Shown here: piece by piece, positions 26,556 to 35,915 of the stretch
Numbering within the stretch: the first letter of the stretch is position 1
How the letters are laid out: each line of letters starts with the position of its first letter
NCBI GenBank assembly: GCA_963830545.1
Contig: CAWHMK010000001.1
Span: forward strand, 2,170,001-2,234,000
Direction: 5' to 3'
Origin: DATGJX01 sp963830545
GTDB lineage: Bacteria > Vulcanimicrobiota > Vulcanimicrobiia > Vulcanimicrobiales > Vulcanimicrobiaceae
Length of the DNA: 64,000 bases
Position numbers and translations under genes: made by a program
The notes under the pieces: generated by a model
What the model was told of the DNA's origin: nothing
Databases searched by the model: none
The model's input: the letters and a program-made list of their open reading frames with translations, nothing else

Positions 26556-27170
26556 TTACCGCGCGGAGGCGTTCGCAATCATCGGAGGAGCGCGCAAAAG
26601 CCGTGCGCACCAGAAATGGTCTTCCTGAGCGTAGCCGCGCAGTGGAGAAGTACGGAAACGCGCTTCGAGAGGCTGTACGTAACGCCGAGCCTCGAGCGCA
26701 AATGCAATCGCAAAAACAAAGCCGGCCAGCACGCGAAGCGCCGCCAAAGCAACCCGCCATATCAGCCACGCGCACGCCGACAATAGAACGGCGATGGCGA
26801 GCAGCGGCACGCCGGGATGCACGGCTTCGAGGCATTCGCCAAAGGCGAACCAGCCGACGGCAAATACCGCGACGGCACTCCAACTCGGCAGCAGCTCGCG
26901 CAAGCGGGCTGCCAGAATTGTGCCATCAGCGGCGTATCGCGCTCCCGTCCACAGCAGCGCAGCAGTGGCCGCCGTGAGGGCGATTACCGCTGCAAAGGTA
27001 AGCTGCAAAAGGGCATCGTGATAGACGCCGCCCCAAGCGTGTCTACCGCCGAACAGGATGCCGTGCGCCACGAGCGCGGTGACGAGTCCGAGGACGCTCG
27101 CCCCTGGAAGCTGCCGCAGGGTCACGTCCCATCGTTGGCCGCTCAAACCATATCGACCTTCGCGCGCCAA
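26556..27170 (-). CDS. Predicted four-helix membrane protein
   Basis: 204 residues with about four hydrophobic helices (near 25-40, 55-75, 95-112 and 120-150) and a Arg-rich C-terminal tail. No motif I recognise. It precedes the copper-operon genes on the same strand by 45 bp and may be the first gene of that operon. The start is uncertain. Confidence 0.5.
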   Translation of the reverse strand: MAREGRYGLSGQRWDVTLRQLPGASVLGLVTALVAHGILFGGRHAWGGVYHDALLQLTFAAVIALTAATAALLWTGARYAADGTILAARLRELLPSWSAVAVFAVGWFAFGECLEAVHPGVPLLAIAVLLSACAWLIWRVALAALRVLAGFVFAIAFALEARRYVQPLEARFRTSPLRGYAQEDHFWCARLLRAPPMIANASAR

Positions 27171-27186
27171 AGGCGCGCTGCAATTC

Positions 27187-27435
27187 TTACGGGGCGATAA
27201 AGTTACCGCTCGCGCAGGTGAATTGACCGGTATAGTTTGGGAGAATCAAGCTGCCTAAGAGCAGGGGCGTTTCGTCGATGATATAGGCGTTCCAATTTAC
27301 GTTCGTGCCGCTCACGCTGAACGTGCCGGTGTAGTTGAACCAGGAATTTTTATTGTCGACGACCCTAAATTTCATGCCGATGGGTAGCGGCAGTTGCCCG
27401 CCCAGTCTAGCGGCTACGGCGTGGGCGGATCGCAA
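27187..27435 (-). CDS. Small hypothetical protein, possibly a truncated secreted protein
   Basis: 82 residues without a recognisable start region. The C-terminal half (NSWFNYTGTFSVSGTNVNW and LPNYTGQFTCASGNFIAP) reads like the end of a secreted beta-rich domain. There is no signal peptide, so this may be the 3' remnant of a larger gene or a gene with a broken 5' end. It lies between tRNA-fMet and the membrane protein gene. Confidence 0.35.
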   Translation of the reverse strand: MRSAHAVAARLGGQLPLPIGMKFRVVDNKNSWFNYTGTFSVSGTNVNWNAYIIDETPLLLGSLILPNYTGQFTCASGNFIAP

Positions 27436-27484
27436 TGGTATCGCCGGTGTTTAGTCTGACGTGACAACTCGCGGGATGTGCTCG

Positions 27485-27526
27485 AAAAAGCAACAGGTCC
27501 AATAATTGTTCAATTATTGGACCTGT
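27485..27526 (-). terminator. Intrinsic terminator of tRNA-fMet
   Basis: A perfect 16-bp inverted repeat (27493-27508 with 27511-27526, two-base centre TT) is followed on the minus strand by TTGC and TTTTT at 27489-27485. It starts three bases past the CC of the tRNA tail. The length and perfection of the stem are unusual for a tRNA terminator. Confidence 0.75.
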
Positions 27527-27531
27527 ACAGG

Positions 27532-27605
<74 letters not shown>

Positions 27606-27626
27606 TCGTGGCGAACGGTCATATAC

Positions 27627-28686
27627 GTGATACCGACCGTCGAATTCCTGCGTGGCATCCCAAAAGTCCAGTTGCACTGCCATCTGGAGGGGACACTGCG
27701 CGCGAGCACCTTCATAGACCTGGCGCAGCCGGCATGGGGTTGCGCTGACGTTACGACGGATCGCGCAGCGGCGAACCGCTGGCGGCGGCCGCCGATCCCG
27801 TGGACCCGGAAGGTGTGTATCGCTTCGCGGACTTTCCAGGGATTCCTGATGACGTTCGCCGCGGTGAGCCGCTCGCTTGCTGAGCCGGCCGACTATGGCC
27901 GTTTGGCCGCGGAGTACGTCGAGGACGCGGTAGCGCAGAATATCGCGCATGCCGAGGTATTCATCTCGCCGTCGGTTTGGCGGTTTTTTCAATCCGCAAA
28001 TCGACGTGCGGGCATGCGTGTCAGCGATGCGCGAAGCGTTTGAATGCGTAGCCGATCGGTCGGATGTGCTGCTCATCGACGACCTAACACGCAATTTCGG
28101 CGCAGAAAGCGCGATGCGAACCGCGCGCATGCGCAGTAGAGCTGCAGGATCTCGGCGTCGTCGCCATCGGCCTGGGCGGCGATGAGGCACGCTTTCCGGC
28201 AGAACTATTCGAAGATGCGTTCGCGTTTGCGCGCAAGCAGGGCTTGCATAGCGTTGCGCATGCCGGCGAAGCGGCCGGCGCGCAGAGCGTGCGCGCAGCC
28301 GTCGAAGTGCTCGGCGCAGAGCGTATCGGTCACGGCATTCGCTCGCTCGAAGATCCGGCCGTCGTCGAACTGCTCGCGCAGCGCCGAATTCCGCTCGAAG
28401 TGTGCCCGACCTCGAACTTCCTGACCGGCGTGGCGCACCGTGGGGAGCCGCACCCGTTAGCGCGTTTGGACGCGGCGGGCTGCGTCGTGACGATCGACGC
28501 GGACGATCCGGCACTTTTCGACACATCATCACGACGAATACGCATACGTCGCGCAACTGATGGGCCTCGATGCGTTGCTGCGATTCGCGGCGCAACGCGG
28601 TCGATGCGAGTTTTGCGCCGCCCGAGCGGAAGGCCGCGCCTGGCACCGCGGCCTCGAACGTTTACAAGCAGCATGTCGGGCCATAG
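27627..28686 (+). CDS. add: Adenosine deaminase family protein, multiply frameshifted
   Basis: Fragments in all three frames line up along an adenosine/AMP-type deaminase of about 340 residues: zinc motif HCHLEG near the start, FLMTFAAVSRSLAEPADYGRLA, ELQDLGVVAIGLGGDE, catalytic VAHAGEAAG, GAERIGHGIRS, EVCPTSNF and the zinc Asp in VTIDADDPALF, then an EYAYVAQLMGLDALLRFA tail. At least five indels separate them (near 27735-27780, 27830-27850, 27985, 28140 and 28515). The enzyme deaminates adenosine to inosine for purine salvage. Because every catalytic motif survives, sequencing indels are likelier than true decay. The 3' end is uncertain; it overlaps the DtxR-type gene start. Confidence 0.78.
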
Positions 28687-29364
28687 CCATTTCGCCGAGT
28701 CGACCGAGGAATATCTCGAGGCCGTCTACCGTCTCGAACGCGAGGGTCCGGGCGTCACGACGTCGGGGCTTGCCTCGGAATTGGGCGTTGCGCCGGCATC
28801 GGTTTCCGGAATGCTGAAAAAACTCGCGAGCGAAGGCTATTTGGAGCACGTCGCGCGCGGCGAAGTCAAGCTCGACGCGCCAGGGGCTCGAAGTGGCGGT
28901 CCGCGTGCTGCGCCGGCATCGCCTGGCAGAGCGTTTGCTCACGGACGTTCTCGGAATGCCGTGGGATCAAGTGCAGCAAGAAGCGTGCATGTTGGAGCAC
29001 GCGATTTCCGAAAACGTCGAAGAGCGCCTGATTGCCATTCTCGGCGATCCGAAAGTCTGTCCGCACGGCTTGCCGATTCCACCGAAGGATTTGACGGATC
29101 CCGATCGCGGCGGTATTCCGCTCGCGCAAGTCGACATCGGCAGCGAAGCGCTCGTGCAAGGCGTGACGCAAGAAGTTCCGGAGATGCTGCGCTATCTCGG
29201 AGACGTCGGTTTGCGGCCCGGCGCGCACGTAACCGTGTATTCGAAGGCGCCGCTCGGAGGTCCGATGATCGTCGAGGTGGAACAAGCGCCGTCACGCGAT
29301 CTCACTCGAACTCGCGCGCATGGTCGTGGTGAGCGAACCGGTTCCGGCAGCGAACGTTTCTTGA
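28673..29364 (+). CDS. DtxR/MntR-family metal-dependent regulator, frameshifted
   Basis: Starts ATG 28673. The N-terminal winged helix reads STEEYLEAVYRLEREGPGVTTS and GVAPASVSGMLKKLASEG. Removing one G near 28874 gives the dimerisation segment TRQGLEVAVRVLRRHRLAERLL, metal-ligand region EACMLEHAISENVEERL and CPHGLPIP, followed by a FeoA/SH3-like domain (YLGDVGLRPGAHVTVYSKAPLGGP). A second shift near 29290 restores HAISLELARMVVVSEPVPAANV and the TGA at 29362. Joined length is about 230 residues. DtxR/MntR proteins repress metal uptake when loaded with Fe(II) or Mn(II). Its targets are not visible here. Confidence 0.83.
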
Positions 29365-30008
29365 TCACCCGGTTCCTCGTCGTCCTGAACATCCTGGGAT
29401 TCCTGTGGGAACTGCGCGTCGGGGGTTTCGGCGTTTTCAGCGGCAACATTCCGTCGGGCACGCCGATCGACCAAGGCATCCTTGCGCCTGTGCAAGTCCT
29501 GGTGGGCCATCAATACTACCGCATCTTCAGCGCGGCGTTCTTGCACGGAAGCATCATTCACATCGGCGTGAACATGCTCTCGCTGTTTTGGCTCGGGCGC
29601 TTCATCGAAGCCGCGCTGCGGCCGTTCAAGATGGCGCTGGTCTATTTCGTTTCGCTCGTCGTGTCGGGTTTCAGCATCGTCTATTTCTCGCCGCCGGACA
29701 CGGCGACACTCGGTGCCAGCGGCGCGATTTTCGGCCTCTTCGGCGCGCTCTTCGCGATTGGGTTGAAACTCGGCGATCGCGGCAAAGACCTCGTGAGATC
29801 GAACGTCGGCATTCTCATTCTCAACCTGGTATGGTCCTTTTCGTTTCCCGGCATTTCGTGGCAAGCGCACGTCGGCGGTCTCATCGCCGGATTCATTTTC
29901 ACCTATCTGATTTACACGCCGCCCCGCCCGGTGATGACGCGCGTGTACGATCCTGCCAGCGGCGTCGAATATCAATCCCGCGTGGAATTGCCCGATGAAC
30001 GCGATTGA
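29361..30008 (+). CDS. Rhomboid-family intramembrane serine protease
   Basis: About 215 residues from a proposed TTG at 29361, whose TTGA overlaps the DtxR stop. Six membrane helices with the catalytic Ser in GASGAIFGLFGALF, the catalytic His in WQAHVGGLIAGFIF, and the family HxxxxHIGVNMLSLFWLG segment. Rhomboids cleave single-pass membrane proteins inside the bilayer. In the raw sequence its frame runs back into the regulator, an apparent fusion caused by the indel near 29290. The 3' end overlaps the helicase gene. Confidence 0.85.
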   Translation: MITRFLVVLNILGFLWELRVGGFGVFSGNIPSGTPIDQGILAPVQVLVGHQYYRIFSAAFLHGSIIHIGVNMLSLFWLGRFIEAALRPFKMALVYFVSLVVSGFSIVYFSPPDTATLGASGAIFGLFGALFAIGLKLGDRGKDLVRSNVGILILNLVWSFSFPGISWQAHVGGLIAGFIFTYLIYTPPRPVMTRVYDPASGVEYQSRVELPDERD

Positions 30009-31906
30009 CGAGGTTTTCGCGGCCGGCGGCCCGGTCGAACGCGCGCTCGAAGGATTCGAAGCGCGCCCCGGCCAGGTGCAGATGGCGCAGCTCATCGAGC
30101 GCGGTTTTCTCGAAGGCATGCACACCATCGTCGAAGCCGGAACGGGCGTCGGGAAATCGCTCGCATATCTGGTTCCGGCGCTGCGCAGCGGAAAGAAAAT
30201 CGTGCTTTCCACCGGCACGATCGCGCTGCAGGAGCAGCTCTTTCATAAAGACATTCCACTGGTAACGCAAGGCGCTCGGCATTCCCACGCGCGTCACGCT
30301 GCTCAAGGGCCGCAGTCACTATCTCTGCAAGCAAAAACTCGAGCGCATGCGCTCGGAGCGGTTGCTCGCATCGTCGCGCACGATGCAGCAGATCTGGACG
30401 TGGGGAGACCGCACCGAAACGGGCGATCGCGCGGAACTGCCGTTTACGCCGCCGGGCGACGAGTGGGAACAACTCGATGCGGACGCGGACGACTGCGTCG
30501 GCGAATTTTGCGAGCATTTCCGCGATTGCTTCTTTTTCCGGAAGCGCGACGAAGCCAAGTACGCGGACATCGTGGTCGTCAACCACGCCCTGTTTTTTCT
30601 CGATCTCGCGATGGGCGGGGGTTTGCTGCCGCCTTACGATTTTGCGATACTCGATGAAGCGCATCAGTGCGAGCGCTGGGCAACGGCTGCGCTCACCGCG
30701 ACGCTCTCGCGCGCGACCGTCGGGCGCATGCTGCGCAAACTGCACCGCTCGTACTCGCTGCCCGGACATTTCGACGGTGACTTCGAGGGCGGAATGCGCG
30801 GCTTGGAATCCGCGCTCGCCAAGGTCCAGGGCGATCGGTATCCACTGCACGCGAACGAGGCCGCGTGGCCGGCGCTCGAAACGCTTCGCGAAACGCTGTT
30901 CAAACTCGAGAACTGGCTGTACGCGAATTGGCACGATGCCCTCAAGAAACGTCCGCAGAACGACGCGGAAGCCGAACGGCGTCGCGATCTCGCGATGCGA
31001 GCGATTCTCGTCCATCAGGCGACGATCGATCGCGCGCAGCAGCCTGCCGATACCGCAATCGCATGGGTCGAGCGAGGCGAAAACGACGCGCGTTACCAGG
31101 TGAACAGCGCGCCGTTCGACGTTGCGGATTTTCTGCAAGCCGCGCTGTTCGAACGCACGACCAGCGTCGTGCTGACGAGCGCAACGATCGCGAACGGTTC
31201 TTCGGTCGAGGGCGGCGCGTTCAATTTTTTGAAACGCTCGCTCGGCGTCACGGAAGCGCAGGAATTCATCGCGCCTTCACCATTCGATTATCCCGCGCAA
31301 GCGCGGCTGTACGTCGCTCCACCGGCGCTCAATCCCAAGGCGGCGGATTTTTCACGCCGCGCCGCGCCGCTCGTCGAGGAATGTTTGGATCGCAGCAAAG
31401 GTCGCGCGTTCGTTCTGTTCACGTCGTATGCGCGTCTGCGTGAAGTGTACGCGCTCGTTCGGGAGCGCGTACCGTTTCCGATTCGACTGCAGGGGGAGCT
31501 GCCGCGTACGCATTTGCTCGAATGGTTTCGCTCGACGCCCAACGCCGTGCTGTTCGCGACCGGCACGTTCTGGGAAGGCATCGACGTGGTCGGCGAGCAG
31601 CTCTCGTGCGTCATCATCGATCGTCTTCCATTCCCCTCGCCCGGCGATCCGCTCGTTCAGGCGCGCATCGAGTCGCTCGAAGCGCGCGGCCAAAGCGGTT
31701 TCGAGCATTACATGATTCCGTCCGCAATCGTGCGCCTCAAACAAGGGTTTGGGCGTCTCATCCGCAGTAAAGCCGACAAAGGATTGGTGGCGCTCCTTGA
31801 CGGCCGCGCCGCATCCTCGCGATACGGCGCAATCATCTTAAGTGCGCTTCCGCGGGCCAAACGCATAACCTATCTGGACGAACTAACGGAGTTTTTCGAA
31901 CGCTGA
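29995..31906 (+). CDS. dinG: DinG-family ATP-dependent helicase, frameshifted
   Basis: A superfamily 2 XPD-like helicase with an iron-sulfur domain. The first frame (ATG 29995) carries Walker A (EAGTGVGKSLAYLVPAL) and motif Ia (VLSTGTIALQEQL). One extra base near 30268 shifts into the frame that supplies the Fe-S cysteines (the first in SHYLCKQKLERM, then CVGEFCEHFRDC), VVVNHALFF, the DEAH box in FAILDEAHQCE, motif III LTSATIANGS and the C-terminal FATGTFWEGIDVVG and RLKQGFGRLIRSK. Joined length is about 637 residues. DinG resolves R-loops, D-loops and G4 structures. The gene overlaps rhomboid upstream and S1/P1 nuclease downstream. Confidence 0.88.
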
Positions 31907-32883
31907 TGAGATTTCGCATTGCCGCAGCCGCACTCGCTGCCGCTTTTCTCTGTGCTGCTCCGGCGCTCGCGTGGGAGCAAAAAGGACACGAGATCGTCAA
32001 TAACGTAGCGGCCAAGGCCCTTGGGGGACGAGTGCCGGCGTTCCTAACGAGGCCGCAGGCAACGTTCGAAATAACGTATCTCGGTCCCGAGCCGGATCGC
32101 CTCAAAGGTTCCGGAAGATCGTGGGATTCGGATTACGATCCGGGCCATTACATCGATCTCCGGGATGATGCGACTATCGCGGGCGCGATCGCGCTGAGCG
32201 CGCTGCCGGGGTCCGCCGCGGCATACGACGAGGCGCTGCGTGCCGCGAATACCGATCAGTACCGGCAAGGCTACCTGCCGTATTCGATCCTCGACGGGTG
32301 GGAGCAGCTGCGCGAAGATTTCGCGTACTGGCGCGTCGATCGGGGACAGGCCCGCGCTGTTGACGAGCAACTGATTCTTCGCGATGTCGGAAATTGGGGG
32401 CATTTCGTTGCAGATGCGTGTCAGCCGCTGCACGTCACGGTGCACTTCAACGGGTGGGGAAGGTATCCCAATCCCAACGGTTACACGCAATCCAGAAAGA
32501 CGCACGCCTCATTCGAGGGCGAATTCGTGAACCGGTACGTGAGCGAGCATGCAGTTTCGCTGCTTGTGTCACGCGCGCCGCGTCTTGCGCAACCCGGCAG
32601 TTTGCTGGCGCAGCAAACAGTCTTGCGCGAAATCGAGCGCTATCTGCTGCAAAGCAACCAAACCGTGCCCCAACTGTACGCAATCGAAAAGGCCGGCGGC
32701 TTTGCGCACGGATCGCCGCAAGCCGTGCGCTTTACCGCATCGCGCCTTGCCGCCGGTGCGGCGGAACTTCGCGATCTCACGGTGTGGGCATGGCAGGATA
32801 GTCTTAACGCGAGCGTGGGTTATCCATCGAAGCGCGTGCGCGATATTCTGGACTCATCCGCGGGCCGCGTTCGGGCGTACTGA
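31906..32883 (+). CDS. Secreted S1/P1-type zinc nuclease
   Basis: 325 residues. A signal peptide ends in PALA, so the mature protein begins with Trp, whose amino group is a zinc ligand in this family (WEQKGHEIVNNVA). Further ligands are DPGHYIDL, GNWGHFVADACQPLHVT and the His/Glu/Asp pattern around HASFEGEFV. S1/P1 nucleases cleave single-stranded DNA and RNA with three zinc ions in the periplasm or outside; phospholipase C relatives share the fold. The ATG overlaps the dinG stop (TGATG). Confidence 0.88.
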   Translation: MRFRIAAAALAAAFLCAAPALAWEQKGHEIVNNVAAKALGGRVPAFLTRPQATFEITYLGPEPDRLKGSGRSWDSDYDPGHYIDLRDDATIAGAIALSALPGSAAAYDEALRAANTDQYRQGYLPYSILDGWEQLREDFAYWRVDRGQARAVDEQLILRDVGNWGHFVADACQPLHVTVHFNGWGRYPNPNGYTQSRKTHASFEGEFVNRYVSEHAVSLLVSRAPRLAQPGSLLAQQTVLREIERYLLQSNQTVPQLYAIEKAGGFAHGSPQAVRFTASRLAAGAAELRDLTVWAWQDSLNASVGYPSKRVRDILDSSAGRVRAY

Positions 32884-32924
32884 AGGCAAATCGCTTTCAT
32901 ACGCCGGTTTCTAAGGAGAAACTC

Positions 32925-33146
32925 ATGAATCTCCTCGCTTTGATCCTCGCGGTCGCGACTGCGACCTCCGCCCCGCACATGCACTCGATGAAGTCCAACG
33001 CCATGCATACGAACGCCACGCATACGAACGCCATGCATACGAACGCAATGCATGGCACGATGCACGGACACATGACGCATGCCACGATGATGCATTCCAC
33101 ACACCGCATGATGGGCTCGCCGAGTCCGCGGCCGTCGGGGCGCTAG
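32925..33146 (+). CDS. Short exported Met/His/Asn-rich repeat peptide
   Basis: 73 residues with a strong ribosome site (AAGGAG six bases before the ATG). A hydrophobic N-terminus (MNLLALILAVATATSA) acts as a signal peptide. The mature part is made of imperfect pentads MHTNA/THTNA followed by more Met-His pairs, about 15 Met and 13 His in the molecule, and ends Pro/Arg-rich. There is no Cys. Such composition suits periplasmic Cu(I)/Cu(II) or Ni binding. I know no named family. It lies next to the secreted zinc nuclease and converges on acs. Confidence 0.65.
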   Translation: MNLLALILAVATATSAPHMHSMKSNAMHTNATHTNAMHTNAMHGTMHGHMTHATMMHSTHRMMGSPSPRPSGR

Positions 33147-33148
33147 AC

Positions 33149-35107
33149 CTAGTCTTCGCTCGTCGCTTCGACTGTTGCCCGCGCTTTGAGTTCCTCGACC
33201 ACGCTCGAGTCGGCGAGCGTCGTCGTGTCGCCGAGCTGGCGGCCTTCCGCAACGTCGCGCAGCAGACGGCGCATGATTTTCCCGCTGCGCGTCTTCGGCA
33301 ACTCTTGCGTGAACGTGATGTATTTCGGTTTGGTGAATTTTCCGAGTTTGTTGCCCACGTGCTCGCGCAATTCGTCGGCAAACGCCTTGGTGCCGATTTC
33401 TGCGCCGCGCAGTGAAACGAATGCGTAGATCGCTTGTCCGGTGACGTCGTCGAGTTTGCCGCACACGGCTGCTTCCGCTACGCGCGGATGCTCGACGAGC
33501 GCGCTCTCGACTTCCGTGGTCGAGATGCGGTGGCCGCTCACGTTCATGACGTCGTCAATGCGGCCCATGAACCAGAAGTTGCCGTCCGCATCGCGCCGGC
33601 ACCCGTCGCCCGCAATGTATTTATGCGGGAATTTCGACCAATACGTCTGCACGTAACGCTCGTCGTCGCCCCAAATTCCCCGCAGCATGCCGGGCCACGG
33701 ACGCGTAAGCACGACGTAGCCGCCGCCGCCGAGCGGGACGGATTCGCCCTGATCGTTCACGATGTCCGCGGCAATTCCAGGCAGTGGATACGTTGCGCTC
33801 CCCGGCGGCGTCGAGGTGACGCCCGGAAGCGGTGAAATCATGATTCCGCCCGTTTCGGTTTGCCACCAGGTATCGACGACCGGGCAGCGATTACCGCCGA
33901 TATGTTCGCGGTACCACATCCACGCCTCCGGGTTGATGGGTTCCCCGACGGATCCCAGCAAACGCAACGAAGACAAATCGTGTTTGCTCGGATACTGATC
34001 GCCCCACTTCATGAACGTGCGGATCGCGGTCGGCGCGGTGTATAAGATGGTGACCTTATATCGCTCGACGATTTCCCACAAGCGATCCTTGCCGGGAAAG
34101 TCGGGCGTGCCTTCGTACATAACGCTGGTCGCGCAATTTGCGAGCGGGCCGTAGACGATGTACGAATGGCCCGTCACCCAGCCGATGTCGGCAGCGCACC
34201 AGTATACGTCTTCGTCCTCTTTTAAATCGAATACGAGTTTGTGCGTCATCGTCACGTGCGTCAGATAACCACCGGTCGTGTGCTTGATGCCTTTGGGTTT
34301 TGCGGTCGTTCCGCTCGTATAGAGCAAATACAGCAAATCTTCCGCGTTCATCTGCGCGGGCTCGCAGTCCGGAGGTTGATCTTTCACCACGTCGTCCCAC
34401 CATACGTCGCGCCCTTCGTGCATCGACACGAATTCTTCGGTGCGCTTCGCCACGATGCAATGCTTGATGGAAGGCGTCTGTTCCATGGCGATGTCGCAGT
34501 TGCGTTTGAGCGCAATTTTGTTTCCGCGGCGCCAGCCGTGATCGGCGGTGATCAGTGCAGCGCACTCGGCGTCGTTCACGCGGTCGACGATCGAATCCGG
34601 TGAGAATCCGCCGAAAATGACCGAATGCGGCGCACCGATACGGGCGCACGCGAGCATCGCGACCGGAAGCTGCGGAATCATCGGCATGTAGATCGCGACG
34701 CGGTCGCCTTTTTTGATGCCGAGTCTGCGCAGTCCGTTCGCGAACCGGCAGACGTCGTCTAACAGCTGCTTGTAGGTGATCGTCCACCGGTCACCCGGCT
34801 CGCCTTCGTAATAATAGGCGATCTTCGCGCCTTTGCCCGCACGCACGTGGCGGTCCAGGCAATTTACGGATACGTTCAGCTCTCCGTCACCGAACCAGCG
34901 AGCGAAGGGCTCCTGCCATTCCAAAACGGTGGTGAACGGCTTCATCCACTCGAGCTTTCGCGCCCACGAAGCCCAGAAATCGAGGTAGTCTCGCTCGGCT
35001 TCGGCATAGATGCCTGGCTGCGCATTGGCGCGCGCGGCAAGGTGCGGCGGGGGTGGAAAACGGCGGCTTTCCTGCGAGAGCGACTCGATGGATTCGGCGG
35101 TGTTCAT
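33149..35107 (-). CDS. acs: Acetyl-CoA synthetase
   Basis: Activates acetate to acetyl-CoA through acetyl-AMP. 652 residues, the normal AMP-forming Acs length. Motifs: YYYEGEPGDRWTITYKQLLD, the P-loop-like YTSGTTAKPKGIKHTTGGY, the Trp-containing acetate pocket VVDTWWQTETGGI, hinge MGRIDDVMNVSGHRI, and the regulatory/catalytic Lys in PKTRSGKIMRRLLR, the site that Gcn5-type enzymes acetylate in other species. It is divergent from the TlpA-like gene and converges on the Met/His peptide gene. Confidence 0.95.
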   Translation of the reverse strand: MNTAESIESLSQESRRFPPPPHLAARANAQPGIYAEAERDYLDFWASWARKLEWMKPFTTVLEWQEPFARWFGDGELNVSVNCLDRHVRAGKGAKIAYYYEGEPGDRWTITYKQLLDDVCRFANGLRRLGIKKGDRVAIYMPMIPQLPVAMLACARIGAPHSVIFGGFSPDSIVDRVNDAECAALITADHGWRRGNKIALKRNCDIAMEQTPSIKHCIVAKRTEEFVSMHEGRDVWWDDVVKDQPPDCEPAQMNAEDLLYLLYTSGTTAKPKGIKHTTGGYLTHVTMTHKLVFDLKEDEDVYWCAADIGWVTGHSYIVYGPLANCATSVMYEGTPDFPGKDRLWEIVERYKVTILYTAPTAIRTFMKWGDQYPSKHDLSSLRLLGSVGEPINPEAWMWYREHIGGNRCPVVDTWWQTETGGIMISPLPGVTSTPPGSATYPLPGIAADIVNDQGESVPLGGGGYVVLTRPWPGMLRGIWGDDERYVQTYWSKFPHKYIAGDGCRRDADGNFWFMGRIDDVMNVSGHRISTTEVESALVEHPRVAEAAVCGKLDDVTGQAIYAFVSLRGAEIGTKAFADELREHVGNKLGKFTKPKYITFTQELPKTRSGKIMRRLLRDVAEGRQLGDTTTLADSSVVEELKARATVEATSED

Positions 35108-35147
35108 GCAGCCGATTTAACGGGAACCGAACGCGGAGCCTGCCGAA

Positions 35148-35629
35148 ATGGTCCGCGTGAGATTCCTCGCCGCGCTCGTGCTGGCGGCCGCCTCGGGAAC
35201 GGGCCTGTCCGCGATTCATTATGGAGCTCCCCGCCGGATTTTTCCGTGCGGACGCCGCAAGGGAGCGAGCGCATTTCGGGGCTGCGCGGCAAGCCCGTCA
35301 TCATAAATTTTTGGGCCTCGTGGTGTCCGCCGTGCACGGACGAACTGCCGTACTTCGAACGTCTCGCGCAATCGTACGGCGATAGGGTCGCAATCGTAAC
35401 GGTTGACTGGGACGAGCAGCCCGGCGTCGCGGAAGCATACCTGCGCACCCGGCACATCGCACTGCCGCTTGTAACCGACTCGCAAAGCAGTATTTATCGC
35501 GCGTATTCGCTTTCCGAAGTTCCGGACACGGTGGTACTTGACGCGCAAGGAAACGTAACGTACGTGTCGGTTGGTGAACTGTCGTGGAACGAACTCGAGA
35601 GCGCAGTTGAAAGCGCACTCGCTCGTTAG
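35148..35629 (+). CDS. TlpA-like periplasmic thiol-disulfide oxidoreductase, frameshifted
   Basis: The thioredoxin fold is clear: SPPDFSVRTPQGSERI, redox motif WASWCPPC, YRAYSLSEVPDTVVLD with the cis-Pro region. It has no start codon of its own in frame. An adjacent frame from ATG 35148 encodes an N-terminal anchor or signal (MVRVRFLAALVLAAASGTGL) that leads into it if one base is adjusted near 35220-35228. Joined length is about 160 residues. TlpA/ResA proteins reduce disulfides in the periplasm, for example for cytochrome c assembly or copper delivery. It is divergent from acs with 40 bp between them. Confidence 0.8.
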
Positions 35630-35635
35630 CGCCAT

Positions 35636-35818
35636 TCAACGCATTCGCGGCAGTTTTTCGCTGTAGTCGTGATCAGAGCACCAGCGGACGGCGACGTCGT
35701 CGTCGGTCCCATCTGCAGTGCATCCGCACTCCCATGCGTAATGACCATGCTCTTGATCGCCCACGACGGAAAAGTCGTGACCAAGCGCAGTAACGAGCCA
35801 CGCTATCGGAATTCCCAT
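35636..35818 (-). CDS. Small hypothetical Cys/His-containing protein
   Basis: 60 residues from ATG 35818 with AGAGG upstream. It contains GHYAWECGCTADGTDDD and WCSDHDY, so a small metal site is possible. Composition is normal for the genome. It converges on the TlpA-like gene with 6 bp between stops. No family recognised; a spurious frame cannot be excluded. Confidence 0.42.
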   Translation of the reverse strand: MGIPIAWLVTALGHDFSVVGDQEHGHYAWECGCTADGTDDDVAVRWCSDHDYSEKLPRMR

Positions 35819-35915
35819 GCGTTGCCTCTAATGCTACGTAGCCGTAAAAGCGTACCATTCGGATATTTGCTTGTCAGGTTCCAACCGCACTATTTTTTGC
35901 ATGCTTGCTAAAGGC

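Noticed and set aside
28893..30008. DtxR-rhomboid fusion protein of 371 residues
   Set aside because: A one-base correction near 29290 gives the regulator its expected tail and stop, overlapping a TTG start for rhomboid.
29292..30218. Minus-strand 308-codon frame opposite rhomboid and dinG
   Set aside because: It is charged, low-complexity antisense to two conserved genes.
30092..31138. Minus-strand frame with QKIRNVERRAVHLV across the helicase gene
   Set aside because: It is antisense to DinG motifs; no ribosome site or domain.
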